DNA of 42,271 bases, from NCBI GenBank assembly GCA_900769175.1, contig CAAGFP010000030.1, forward strand, positions 1 through 42,271, read 5' to 3'. Under the pieces are notes generated by a model. That model did no database searches. It had not been told where the DNA came from and was given only the letters and a program-made list of their open reading frames with translations. Made by a program: the position numbers and the translations under genes. Shown here piece by piece: positions 23,318 through 30,216 of the stretch. Within the stretch, counting starts at the first letter, position 1. Every line of letters starts with the position of its first letter. This DNA comes from Lachnospiraceae bacterium. GTDB taxonomy: Bacteria; Bacillota; Clostridia; Lachnospirales; Lachnospiraceae.

Positions 23318-23385
23318 GTCGAAACCGGGCAGTGCCCGGTCTGACCGGGAGTTGCCACCCGGCACCGATGAGACAGGCATCACGG
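23318..23385 (+). promoter_or_regulatory. Three-hairpin RNA leader, family 2 copy D
   Basis: After GTCGAAA, hairpin 1 is ACCGGGC-AGT-GCCCGGT (23324-23340). Hairpin 2 is CCGGG-AGTTGCCA-CCCGG (23345-23362). Hairpin 3 is CCG ATG - AGACAGG - CAT ca CGG (23365-23385), with the same two-base bulge as copy C at 18004-18021. It precedes the XRE gene at 23411. Confidence 0.78.
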
Positions 23386-23410
23386 AAAAAGGCAAGAGAG
23401 GGCGTATAAA

Positions 23411-23611
23411 ATGCGAACGAAATTAAAGTTGCTTCGCGTAGCAAGAGGAATGAATCAGGATGAATTCGCAAAGTTTCTCGGTTTCACGCGTTCCCATTAC
23501 GGAAACATCGAAATCGGGAAATTCAGCGGTTCCATTCGGTTCTGGAATACCGTATCAGAAAAATGCTGTATTCCGTATGAAGAAATCTGGAAGTACATGA
23601 AAAACGAATAA
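23411..23611 (+). CDS. XRE-family regulator, Cro-like
   Basis: The 66-residue protein is almost only a helix-turn-helix: KLLRVARGMNQDEFAKFLGFTRSHYGNIE, then GKFSGSIRFW. Single-domain XRE proteins early in the rightward operon usually act like Cro, competing with the repressor or shutting early promoters. The structured RNA element upstream suggests extra control at the RNA level. Ribosome site AAGAGAGGG. Confidence 0.8.
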   Translation: MRTKLKLLRVARGMNQDEFAKFLGFTRSHYGNIEIGKFSGSIRFWNTVSEKCCIPYEEIWKYMKNE

Positions 23612-23623
23612 GGGGGCGCTTTT

Positions 23624-23779
23624 ATGACATGTGAAATCAAAATAGGAGAAGTGCTTTCCGCACTTGATGAAAAAATCCGTGCATTGAAAGATGAGATTTA
23701 CTACAAAGACGCTATCATTGCGGAATTAAGAAGAAAAATTGAAGCTGCAGAAAAGGAGCACAACAATGAAACTGTATGA
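23624..23779 (+). CDS. Short coiled-coil protein (51 aa)
   Basis: The start follows AAGGGGGCG. The product is one long predicted coiled coil, from LSALDEKIRALKDEIYYKD to ELRRKIEAAEKEHN. It overlaps the start of the Gp157-like gene by 14 bases in another frame. Short helical proteins in this place are common in phage recombination operons; no function is known to me. Confidence 0.6.
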   Translation: MTCEIKIGEVLSALDEKIRALKDEIYYKDAIIAELRRKIEAAEKEHNNETV

Positions 23780-24272
23780 AATTGCACAGGAATATCAATC
23801 ATTTCTTGATGCTGTTGAATCCGGAATCATACCGGAAGACGCTATTTCGGACACACTTGAAAGCATAACGTCTGTTCTTGAAGACAAAGCGGATAATATC
23901 GCGTCAATGCTTAAAAATATGGCTGCTGATATTGTTGCAATCAAGGCGGAGGAGACCGCACTTTCAGAACGACGCAAGGCAAAAGAAAAGCAGTATGAAG
24001 ATATCGAATCATATCTTTCACGCGTACTTCTTGAAAGCGGCATGACTAAGATCGAAACAGCGCGAAACAAAATAACGTTCCGCAAAAGCGAAAGCGTTGT
24101 TGTTGACAACGATGATCAGTTTATCGCGTGGGCAAAGGATTCCGGAAACACTGATATGCTTACATACAAAGAACCGGCGATAAACAAAACCGCTATCAAA
24201 AAACGGCTTGCAAGCGGTGAAGAAATCGAAGGCGTACATATCGAAAAAAGGCAAAACATACAGATCAAATGA
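23766..24272 (+). CDS. Siphovirus Gp157 family protein
   Basis: The 168-residue protein has the typical Gp157 pattern: N-terminal MKLYEIAQEYQSFLDA, a long helical region with LEDKADNIASMLKNMAADIVAIKAEE, and a C-terminal domain with NKITFRKSESVVVDNDDQFI ... INKTAIKKRLASGEEIEGVHIE. Members sit next to ssDNA-annealing proteins in phage recombination modules; early work linked them to phage resistance in Streptococcus. The ATG at 23766 is used because it matches the family's N-terminus. Confidence 0.9.
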   Translation: MKLYEIAQEYQSFLDAVESGIIPEDAISDTLESITSVLEDKADNIASMLKNMAADIVAIKAEETALSERRKAKEKQYEDIESYLSRVLLESGMTKIETARNKITFRKSESVVVDNDDQFIAWAKDSGNTDMLTYKEPAINKTAIKKRLASGEEIEGVHIEKRQNIQIK

Positions 24273-24293
24273 TTATTACATAAGGAGTACAAA

Positions 24294-24956
24294 ATGAGAT
24301 TTTCTGACAGCCTTTCAAACATTGCTTCCGCTCTTGCGAAAGTTCAGGCGGAAATCAAGAACCCCATCAAGAACCAGACAAACAACGGTGTGCAAGGCGC
24401 GCCGAAATATGCAAACCTTGAAGACACGTTGAGCGAATATGTTCGCCCGATATTGGCGAAGCACGGAATGTCTGTGTTCCAGCCGATCAAGACAGACGAA
24501 AGCGGGCGCGTTGGCGTGTGTACCGTTCTTTTCCACGAAAGCGGAGAGTTCATAGAGGGGGATTATGTATACTGCGATATCGTGATTCCAGTATCAAACA
24601 GCGGCAAAAAAATCTTGACAGAGGGACAGGCAACAGGCGTTTGCATTACATATCTGCGCCGTTATTCTCTTAATGCCGCTCTCGGTATCAATGGCGACAA
24701 GGACACAGACGGAAGCTACAGAGATAAGCCGGAAGAAGACGAACCGCTGACATATGAATCCGCTCTTGCTTATACATTGACATTCGGAAAACATTCCGGA
24801 AAGACGTTATCCGAAATCTGGAAAACAGACCGCGATTATATCGGATGGCTTGTGAGCAACGATAGGACGGATGACCGAATAAAGGAAGCTATCAATATCA
24901 TTGCGGCGAAAATTGCTGAAAACAAAGCCGCAAAACAAGGGGCTGAAACCGCGTGA
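24294..24956 (+). CDS. erf: ERF-family ssDNA annealing recombinase with ExoX-like C-terminal motif
   Basis: The 220-residue protein has the ERF core (residues 1-150): ASALAKVQAEIKNPIKN, PKYANLEDTLSEYVRPIL, and TEGQATGVCITYLRRYSLNAALGI, the last being the diagnostic ERF block. After an acidic linker the C-terminus contains LTFGKHSGKTLSEIWKTDRDYIGWLV, a module also found at the end of ExoX-type nucleases and other recombination proteins. It should anneal complementary single strands during replication and repair of phage DNA. Its stop overlaps the next start (GTGA). Confidence 0.92.
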   Translation: MRFSDSLSNIASALAKVQAEIKNPIKNQTNNGVQGAPKYANLEDTLSEYVRPILAKHGMSVFQPIKTDESGRVGVCTVLFHESGEFIEGDYVYCDIVIPVSNSGKKILTEGQATGVCITYLRRYSLNAALGINGDKDTDGSYRDKPEEDEPLTYESALAYTLTFGKHSGKTLSEIWKTDRDYIGWLVSNDRTDDRIKEAINIIAAKIAENKAAKQGAETA

Positions 24957-25516
24957 AATTAACCGGAAAGATTGTCGATTCATCACTTGACTTTATTTCC
25001 GGACATCCAAAAATCACATTATCCATAAACGAAAAAAACACGTTTCTGCATGGGTTTGATGAATTGAATAACAAAGAAAAGTTATCAATAGAAATCAAAC
25101 CATACAGGCGGAAACGAAGCCTTGATGCGAATGCTTACGCATGGAAACTTATGGATATGATTTCGGAAGAAACAGGAATCCGGAAAGAAGAAATATATCG
25201 TGAGTATATCAAGAATATCGGCGGTTGCTCTGAAATCGTTTGCGTCAGAAACGACGCGGTTGATAAACTGTGCGCCGGATGGTCGCGGAATGGTATAGGA
25301 TGGCAGACAGACACGTTCCCTTCCAAAATTGAAGGATGCACAAATGTAATCTTGTACTATGGAAGCAGCACATTTGATACAAAGCAAATGTCGCGTCTGA
25401 TCGACATGATTGTGCATGACTGCGAAGAATACGGAATCGAAACAAAGTCGCCTGATGAAATTGCAAACTTGAAATCTATGTGGGGTGAAACAGACGAAAA
25501 GCATAATCCAGAATGA
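24953..25516 (+). CDS. NinB/Orf-like recombination mediator
   Basis: The 187-residue product has the NinB-like hallmark YRRKRSLDANAYAWKLMDMISEETG followed by EEIYREYIKNIGG. Lambda NinB (Orf) loads recombinases on SSB-coated DNA and can replace RecFOR. A hydrophobic core with VILYYGSSTFDTKQMSRLIDMIV is also typical. The start is GTG 24953, coupled to the ERF gene. It belongs to the recombination module with erf, the HNH gene and ssb. Confidence 0.82.
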   Translation: MKLTGKIVDSSLDFISGHPKITLSINEKNTFLHGFDELNNKEKLSIEIKPYRRKRSLDANAYAWKLMDMISEETGIRKEEIYREYIKNIGGCSEIVCVRNDAVDKLCAGWSRNGIGWQTDTFPSKIEGCTNVILYYGSSTFDTKQMSRLIDMIVHDCEEYGIETKSPDEIANLKSMWGETDEKHNPE

Positions 25517-25787
25517 AAAAGATAGATGCTATATCTGCGGAAGAAATTCGCGCGCTGAATACTGGGGGCTTGATGATCATCACGTGTTTTTCGGTCAGAA
25601 TAGGAGCAATTCCGAAAAATACGGATTGAGAGTATATCTATGCCATGATAGATGCCACTTGAACGGTGTTCACAAAAACGCTGAATTGTGCCGTAAGTTG
25701 CAAATGAAAGTTCAGAAAATCGCTATGAAACATTACGGGTGGTCGACTGATGATTTCATAAAGATTTTCCATACAAATTATCTGTAA
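25485..25787 (+). CDS. HNH-like recombination endonuclease
   Basis: The 100-residue product contains CYICGR, then LDDHHVFFGQNRSNSEKYGLRVYLCHDRCH and NGVHKNAEL, a compact HNH/zinc-type nuclease pattern (CxxC ... DHHVF ... C..rCH). It ends MKHYGWSTDDFIKIFHTNYL, a tail I recall from small nucleases in the recombination operons of Clostridia phages. The start is probably GTG 25485, which overlaps the NinB-like gene by 32 bases and gives the usual KSIIQ opening. Confidence 0.8.
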   Translation: MKQTKSIIQNEKDRCYICGRNSRAEYWGLDDHHVFFGQNRSNSEKYGLRVYLCHDRCHLNGVHKNAELCRKLQMKVQKIAMKHYGWSTDDFIKIFHTNYL

Positions 25788-25799
25788 AAGGTGATTTTT

Positions 25800-26009
25800 A
25801 TGAGGAATCAATTAAAATATCAAGAAGAATACGAAGCAATGAAGAATCTTCTTGAATCAGATAAAAAGTTCGTAAAATTAAGTTACGATGACAAGCAGCA
25901 AACCAGATACGCATATAACAGGATGTATCTTAAAGCGATACATGACAATATGCCTATCAGAGTTAGCATGTATAAAGCGCTCAACGTTATTTTGTATAAA
26001 GAAGAATAG
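25800..26009 (+). CDS. Small basic protein of unknown function (69 aa)
   Basis: ATG 25800 follows AAAGGTGAT. The product is helical and lysine-rich, with KYQEEYEAMKNLLESDKKFVKLSYDD and a hydrophobic C-terminal helix (MPIRVSMYKALNVILYKEE). No recognised family. It is in the middle of the recombination and replication operon. Confidence 0.55.
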   Translation: MRNQLKYQEEYEAMKNLLESDKKFVKLSYDDKQQTRYAYNRMYLKAIHDNMPIRVSMYKALNVILYKEE

Positions 26010-26020
26010 AGGTGAATTAT

Positions 26021-26569
26021 GTGGAACAGATAGATTATTATGAAATGTATTGGAGCGAAATACCGGTCGGAGAAGAAAACGCCGTGTCATATGCTGATTT
26101 GTGCGAATCTTGGCAAATGAACGAACGCGCTGTAAGAAGTACGCTGCACGTTTTGAGCGAGATCGACAACGGCGACAATTATGTTCTGATCAGAAGCGCA
26201 TCGAAAAAAGGTTTTTACAAAACTGATGACCCTGAAACAATCAAGGCGTATCGACGCGAGGTTATCAGCAAGGGACGAAGCAATTTCGCTCCGCTGAAAA
26301 AGATAGGACGCGTGTTGCAAAATCAAGATGATGTGCAGTACAGTCTTGTCAATAATTTGCGCGTTGTCCGTGAAAGTCAAGGCATGAAGCAAAAAGACGT
26401 TTGCAACATCATGAAAGAATTTGTTCCGACGTTTGATGTGTCAATGCTTTCGCGTATCGAAAATAGCGTATGCTTGCCGACACCTTATGTTTTGATGCAC
26501 CTTGCGCGAATATATGGCGTTCGTCCGGGCGAACTTCTTGAAACGGATTTTCTCGCTGAGATAATATAA
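26021..26569 (+). CDS. DNA-binding protein with N-terminal winged helix and C-terminal XRE HTH
   Basis: The 182-residue protein starts at GTG 26021 behind GAGGTGAA. Residues about 20-80 (VSYADLCESWQMNERAVRSTLHVLSEI ... KGFYKTDD) look like a winged helix. Residues 110-175 contain RVVRESQGMKQKDVCNIMKE ... DVSMLSRIENSVCLPTPYVLMHLARIYGV, a full XRE helix-turn-helix. The double DNA-binding build suggests a regulator or origin-associated protein. It ends the early transcription segment just before promoter P3. Confidence 0.75.
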   Translation: MEQIDYYEMYWSEIPVGEENAVSYADLCESWQMNERAVRSTLHVLSEIDNGDNYVLIRSASKKGFYKTDDPETIKAYRREVISKGRSNFAPLKKIGRVLQNQDDVQYSLVNNLRVVRESQGMKQKDVCNIMKEFVPTFDVSMLSRIENSVCLPTPYVLMHLARIYGVRPGELLETDFLAEII

Positions 26570-26598
26570 AAATAATTTACTCAATTTTCTGAAATCAA

Positions 26599-26627
26599 AT
26601 GACAAATAATGGAAATCATGGTATAAT
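26599..26627 (+). promoter_or_regulatory. Promoter P3
   Basis: ATGACA (26599-26604, one change from consensus), a 17-base spacer with the shared AATAATGGAAA block, and TATAAT (26622-26627). It is the third copy of the P1/P2 promoter and lies in the gap before gene 26761. Confidence 0.9.
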
Positions 26628-26638
26628 ATATGCGTGAC

Positions 26639-26742
26639 GGGAACAGTGTGTGCAAGATACTGCCCCATCGGTAAAACTGCATATTGTAACCGTCAAACCT
26701 TTTTGTATCAAGTGCTTGCACCTCTTGAACAAAAAGGTTTTT
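26639..26742 (+). promoter_or_regulatory. Structured leader or small RNA with terminator-like hairpin
   Basis: Between P3 and gene 26761. Hairpin 1 is GGG-aa-CAGT...ACTG-c-CCC (26639-26666). Hairpin 2 is CGGT...ACCG (26669-26692) with AACTGCATAT in its loop. Hairpin 3 is AACCTTTTTGT (26696-26706) with ACAAAAAGGTT (26729-26739), extended inside by TCAAG/CTTGA and followed by T. Hairpin 3 could stop transcription, giving either an attenuator or a small RNA of about 110 bases. Confidence 0.7.
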
Positions 26743-26760
26743 GCTTTGAAAGGAATAAAA

Positions 26761-27213
26761 ATGAAAACAGAGTACGCAGTTAAAACAACACACAGAATTC
26801 AAATGATACCGCAGGACGAAATTGTGATTCTTTCGTATGATAAAAAATCGAATGAAATATATATCACACAGCAGGTTCGGCATTTGTTCAAAACAAGAAT
26901 TGAGAATCAGTTCATTATTCCGGTTTCAGATGTTGATAAAATCGACATTTTCAGAGAAGAAGAAGTTCATCACAGGAACGGAATTGCTCGCGCTGCTGCC
27001 GGCGGCGCATTGTTCGGAACAGCCGGAGCGATTGTAGGTGCGTTGACTTCTGATAAATTCAAAAACAAGTGGTTCTTTTCAATAATTCTGAAAAGCGGAG
27101 AAGAATTAAGATTTATTGATTTCATGAATAGCGGAAACGATGAATCGTATATTTCGCAGAAAATCAAGAATCAAATCTTGAAAGGAATGGCATCTAATGA
27201 AACATTTATTTGA
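26761..27213 (+). CDS. Glycine-zipper membrane-associated protein of unknown function
   Basis: ATG 26761 follows AAAGGAATAAAA; the upstream open frame overlaps the leader RNA and is not used. The 150-residue product has a beta-rich N-terminal part resembling a PH-like or SHOCT-associated domain (IVILSYDKKSNEIYITQ, FIIPVSDVDKIDIF). Residues 74-95 (GIARAAAGGALFGTAGAIVGAL) form a glycine-zipper helix likely to enter a membrane, followed by a short strand region. It has its own promoter and structured leader and interrupts the replication operon. Such proteins are often passengers; superinfection exclusion or membrane action is possible but unproven. Confidence 0.6.
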   Translation: MKTEYAVKTTHRIQMIPQDEIVILSYDKKSNEIYITQQVRHLFKTRIENQFIIPVSDVDKIDIFREEEVHHRNGIARAAAGGALFGTAGAIVGALTSDKFKNKWFFSIILKSGEELRFIDFMNSGNDESYISQKIKNQILKGMASNETFI

Positions 27214-27940
27214 TGTTGAAATTGCCATGAAATACGGAGTAAATGCCGCGATATTGCTTGAAAATCTCGGATATTGGATAAAGCAGAACGAAGCAAACGA
27301 AACGAATTATTTCGACGGTTGCTACTGGACGTTCAACAGCCGGAGAGCATACGCAGAATTATTTCCGTATATGAGCGAACGACAGATCAATACAGCATTC
27401 CAAAAGCTGATTGATGACGGACTTGTCATAACGGGCAATTACAACAAGATCGCATACGACAGAACGTTGTGGTATGCACTGACACAAAAAGGGAAATCCA
27501 TTTTACATTTTGACATAATGGACGATGCGAAAATATCAAATGTAAATGTCGGAAATGTAAAACCTATACCAGATATAAACACAAATACAAACACATATAT
27601 AAACACAGATAAAAAGAAAGAAAGAAAGACATCATATGACGACATTCTTTCTGCCATTGAAGATGATTCGCTGAAAGAACTTTATCTGGAATATATCAAA
27701 ATGCGGAAAATGATTAAAGCACCGATGACAGACAGAGCGTTGACAATGCTAATAAAAAAGGTGAATGAACTTGAACCGCATGATATCGACAGACAGAAGC
27801 GGATGCTTGAAACGGCTATTATGAATAACTGGAAAAGCGTATATCCGTTGAAAGATGAAGCGCTGACATACAGAAACAATCAGTATGAAAGCGGAAATCC
27901 TTTTTACGATATGTTGATGGAAGAGAGGGAAAAACAATGA
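27197..27940 (+). CDS. Replication initiator (DnaD/replisome-organiser type)
   Basis: The 247-residue protein begins with a winged-helix domain (FDVEIAMKYGVNAAILLENLGYWI ... SERQINTAFQKLIDDGLV), followed by a low-complexity linker DINTNTNTYINTDKKKERK, and a C-terminal DnaD-like helical domain ending in YRNNQYESGNPFYDMLM. This is the build of phage replication initiators that bind the origin and recruit the helicase loader. The linker is encoded by repeats that may be the origin itself. The following helicase-loader-like gene overlaps it (ATGA). Confidence 0.85.
   Translation: MKHLFDVEIAMKYGVNAAILLENLGYWIKQNEANETNYFDGCYWTFNSRRAYAELFPYMSERQINTAFQKLIDDGLVITGNYNKIAYDRTLWYALTQKGKSILHFDIMDDAKISNVNVGNVKPIPDINTNTNTYINTDKKKERKTSYDDILSAIEDDSLKELYLEYIKMRKMIKAPMTDRALTMLIKKVNELEPHDIDRQKRMLETAIMNNWKSVYPLKDEALTYRNNQYESGNPFYDMLMEEREKQ
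27575..27607. other. Candidate replication origin repeats
   Basis: Inside the initiator gene, ATAAACACA occurs at 27575-27583 and 27599-27607, with the related ATACAAACACA at 27585-27595 between them, in a strongly A/T-rich stretch. Origins of Firmicutes siphophages often lie within the initiator gene as short direct repeats. The repeats also simply encode an Asn/Thr linker. Confidence 0.4.
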
Positions 27941-28560
27941 CAAAAGACGAAACATTGCAAGTGCTTTCGCTTCTCCGTGCTTCTTATCCGACGTTTTACA
28001 GCAAGTTCGGAAAGCGTGAACTTGAAAGCATCGTGAACCTGTGGTCGGAAATGTTTGAAGAAGAAAATTTCGGAGTTGTTAAATACGCTCTGAAAGAACT
28101 GATCGCAACGCATTCAGGATTTCCGCCGGATATCGCAGCATTGAAAAACAAAATCAAGGAACTGTGTCAATCTGCGACCGGAGAACCGACGGACGAAGAA
28201 TTATGGCAGATGCTTAAAAAAGCAGTAAACAACGGCATTTATGGAGCGCGGACAGAATTTGAAAAGCTTCCGCCTGTACTGAAACGGTATGTCGGAAATC
28301 CGGGAACGTTGTATGAATTGGCGTGCATTGATAGTGATACTTTCAATTCGGTCAATCACGGACAGTTTTTGAAGCAGATCAAAATTATCAAAGACCGCGA
28401 AGCATACAGCGCAAAAATGCCGGACAGCGTGAAAATGCTGATACAGGAAACATACATACCGATTGAAGGTACAACGGTTATGACGCCGGAAGAATTAAAC
28501 GAACGGCGAAATCTGATACTTGATACCATTGATAACATGGAAAGGAGAAAAGCAACATGA
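27937..28560 (+). CDS. Replicative helicase loader/inhibitor-like protein
   Basis: The 207-residue product starts MTKDETLQVLSLLRASYPTFYSKF and continues with ESIVNLWSEMFEEENFGVVKYALKELIATHSGFPPDIAALKNKI. This is the N-terminal pattern of SPP1 G39P-like helicase loaders. No ATPase motif is present, as in G39P. It would load the host DnaB/DnaC-type helicase at the phage origin; no phage helicase is seen in the window. It is coupled to genes on both sides by four-base overlaps. Confidence 0.78.
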   Translation: MTKDETLQVLSLLRASYPTFYSKFGKRELESIVNLWSEMFEEENFGVVKYALKELIATHSGFPPDIAALKNKIKELCQSATGEPTDEELWQMLKKAVNNGIYGARTEFEKLPPVLKRYVGNPGTLYELACIDSDTFNSVNHGQFLKQIKIIKDREAYSAKMPDSVKMLIQETYIPIEGTTVMTPEELNERRNLILDTIDNMERRKAT

Positions 28561-28997
28561 TGCAAATAAACATACCGGAAAATATACAGTGCTTGCCGGA
28601 GATCAAGCGGCTTGCTTCTGAACTTAATAGCACCATTACGGAAGCAGTCGGATGTGTTCTTCTGCTTGCAATCTGGGGAAAAGAGTACGCGCCGGACGGC
28701 GAATTGACTTGCGGTGGAAAATATGATGAGCGCGACATCGTGAACGCATCTGGGTATTCCCCGTATGATGACACCTATATTCATATGTTTGTCGACGCGA
28801 TGAAAACATCGCACATCATTGATTACGATATGAGATGGCTTCCGTCATGGGGGATTGACGGAAAGTCAGAACCGAAAACAAGTTCCAGAAAACCTGCAAC
28901 AAAAAAGAAAAAGCAGGACGAACCGGAACAGATGACAATGCAGGAAGCAAGCGACGATATTGTCGCTGCTCTTAATGAAAAATATAAAAAGGGGTAA
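28557..28997 (+). CDS. Replication-region protein of unknown function
   Basis: The 146-residue product has an N-terminal domain (QCLPEIKRLASELNSTITEAVGCVLLLAIWGKEYAPDGEL, in segments) that looks like a small winged-helix or DnaD-related helical unit. A lysine-rich linker follows (SSRKPATKKKKQDEP), and then a short acidic helix. The order initiator, loader, then this gene suggests a replisome accessory role. I do not know a named family. Confidence 0.6.
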   Translation: MMQINIPENIQCLPEIKRLASELNSTITEAVGCVLLLAIWGKEYAPDGELTCGGKYDERDIVNASGYSPYDDTYIHMFVDAMKTSHIIDYDMRWLPSWGIDGKSEPKTSSRKPATKKKKQDEPEQMTMQEASDDIVAALNEKYKKG

Positions 28998-29002
28998 ACA
29001 TC

Positions 29003-29302
29003 ATGGAAAAAGAATTAAGTTTTCGCGAAGCATTGAGAGCGTTGAAAGGAATGGAGATTTATCATATTGTTCCGGTAAATGTCATTGAAGATTACGATCG
29101 TACAGAGGAAATAATCTGCCGGTGGCTTGACGAACATCCGCTGAAAACAAGAAAGCAAGAATTTCTTGAAAAGTTTCCAAACGCAAAACTCCTAAATGAC
29201 GGAACGCCGAACGTATGCTGTGAAGACATCGGGTACAACGAAGATGCTGAAAATTGTAAAGGTATGTGTGAAGATTGTTGGAATAAACTGATTGATGATT
29301 GA
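29003..29302 (+). CDS. Cysteine-containing small protein, probable zinc binding
   Basis: The 99-residue product has an N-terminal helix-rich half (YHIVPVNVIEDYDRTEEIICRWLDEHP) and a C-terminal half with four spaced cysteines or pairs (NVCCED ... NCKGMCEDCW). This fits a small zinc-binding knuckle. Proteins with the FLEKFPNAKLL...C...C..C pattern are common in Clostridia phage replication regions. Function unknown. Confidence 0.6.
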   Translation: MEKELSFREALRALKGMEIYHIVPVNVIEDYDRTEEIICRWLDEHPLKTRKQEFLEKFPNAKLLNDGTPNVCCEDIGYNEDAENCKGMCEDCWNKLIDD

Positions 29303-29316
29303 GAGGTGAAATAGTA

Positions 29317-29613
29317 ATGCCTATTGATTATTCCGAGCAGTTCGATAAAGAAAGAAAATACCGCGTCGAAATATCTCATTACAAATACGGGGCGGCACGT
29401 GACAATTTTTCTTCAGGTCGCGTTGACGCTCTGGAAACGGCGAAACTGTGCATAGATGCGTTTGAACGCGATCACAACACGGAACATCTGGTTGATGCAG
29501 CGAATTATCTGATGTTTCGGTATATGTATCCGATGCCGGGCGAGTATTTCCGGGCAACGGACAGCGATGAGAGCGTCGGGACGGTTGGTGTTCCGGTGAA
29601 TATGGAAAGGTGA
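29317..29613 (+). CDS. Protein of unknown function (98 aa), conserved-type
   Basis: ATG 29317 follows GAGGTGAA. The product has IDYSEQFDKERKYRVEISHYKYG, a helix LETAKLCIDAFERDHNTEHLVDAANYLMFRYMYPMP and a tail GEYFRATDSDESVGTVGVPVN. I recall this EHLVDAANY-MFRYMYPMP..YF-ATDS pattern from many gut phages near helicase loaders and SSB, without a known function. Confidence 0.6.
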   Translation: MPIDYSEQFDKERKYRVEISHYKYGAARDNFSSGRVDALETAKLCIDAFERDHNTEHLVDAANYLMFRYMYPMPGEYFRATDSDESVGTVGVPVNMER

Positions 29614-29617
29614 ATAA

Positions 29618-29848
29618 ATGAATCAATATTGCAGATACTGCATACATTTTTGTGCTGGAAATGGAACGTTTTGTGAAGCAAAGCAAAAAGTAATAAAGGA
29701 AAGCACAGCAAAAAGCATAAACAGATGCAAACAGTTTTGTTTATGCATAATGGATGCTTTTTCAGAAACTCATAGATATAAGCCGAGAGACATAGAAAAA
29801 AAACAGCAAACAATTGATGATTGCCAGATAAGATTATTTGATGATTAA
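29618..29848 (+). CDS. Cysteine-rich small protein (76 aa)
   Basis: The N-terminal half carries many cysteines (NQYCRYCIHFCAGNGTFC ... NRCKQFCLC), suggesting one or two zinc sites. The rest is charged. Similar small zinc proteins occur in phage replication operons, often with an N-terminal YCxxC. Function unknown. It follows the previous gene by four bases. Confidence 0.55.
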   Translation: MNQYCRYCIHFCAGNGTFCEAKQKVIKESTAKSINRCKQFCLCIMDAFSETHRYKPRDIEKKQQTIDDCQIRLFDD

Positions 29849-29851
29849 AGA

Positions 29852-30169
29852 ATGAAACACATTGATATAAGCGTTGTATTCATCATTATCGTTATTCTTT
29901 TCTGCATAGGCATTTTCGTCGGGATTATAGGAACCGGAATTGCAAACGAGAATAACAGAATTGATTGCGGAATCATCGTTGACCGTTATTATGACGCAGG
30001 ATATACAAGATACAGCTCTGACAAAAACGGCGGAAATATGTATTCATATCCAGCAACGTATTCTTTCACAATTGAAGGTGAAAAAGACGGACGGACTGTG
30101 CGATACACTTTTGAGGTAACGGAACAGGAATACAATACATACAAGATCGGCGATTATTACGAAAGATAG
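29852..30169 (+). CDS. Single-pass membrane protein of unknown function
   Basis: The 105-residue product has one N-terminal membrane helix (about residues 7-30, VVFIIIVILFCIGIFVGIIG) followed by an outside beta domain with VDRYYDAGYTRYSS and VRYTFEVTEQEYNTYKIGDYYE. This layout, a signal anchor plus a small DUF-like beta domain, is widespread in Firmicutes phages and plasmids. A role in the lysogen's envelope or in exclusion is possible. A repeat hairpin follows the stop. Confidence 0.6.
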   Translation: MKHIDISVVFIIIVILFCIGIFVGIIGTGIANENNRIDCGIIVDRYYDAGYTRYSSDKNGGNMYSYPATYSFTIEGEKDGRTVRYTFEVTEQEYNTYKIGDYYER

Positions 30170-30176
30170 GTTTTTG

Positions 30177-30197
30177 AAAACCTGCAACATTTTTGAA
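30177..30197 (+). repeat. Hairpin repeat copy 2 (loop CCTGCAACA)
   Basis: These 21 bases are identical to 16881-16901. Here the 5' arm is TTGAAAA, so the hairpin has one mismatch, but the loop CCTGCAACA and 3' arm are unchanged. It lies between the stop at 30169 and the next gene. Confidence 0.7.
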
Positions 30198-30216
30198 TTA
30201 AAGAAGAGGAAATACA

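Noticed and set aside
27575..27607. Simple-sequence repeat as sequencing artefact
   Set aside because: The repeat units are not identical and remain in frame, encoding a plausible linker, so they are real sequence.
28885..28900. Third partial copy of the AAAACCTGCAACA repeat
   Set aside because: Only 13 bases match, it is inside a coding region for a Lys-rich linker, and the loop-closing arm is absent.
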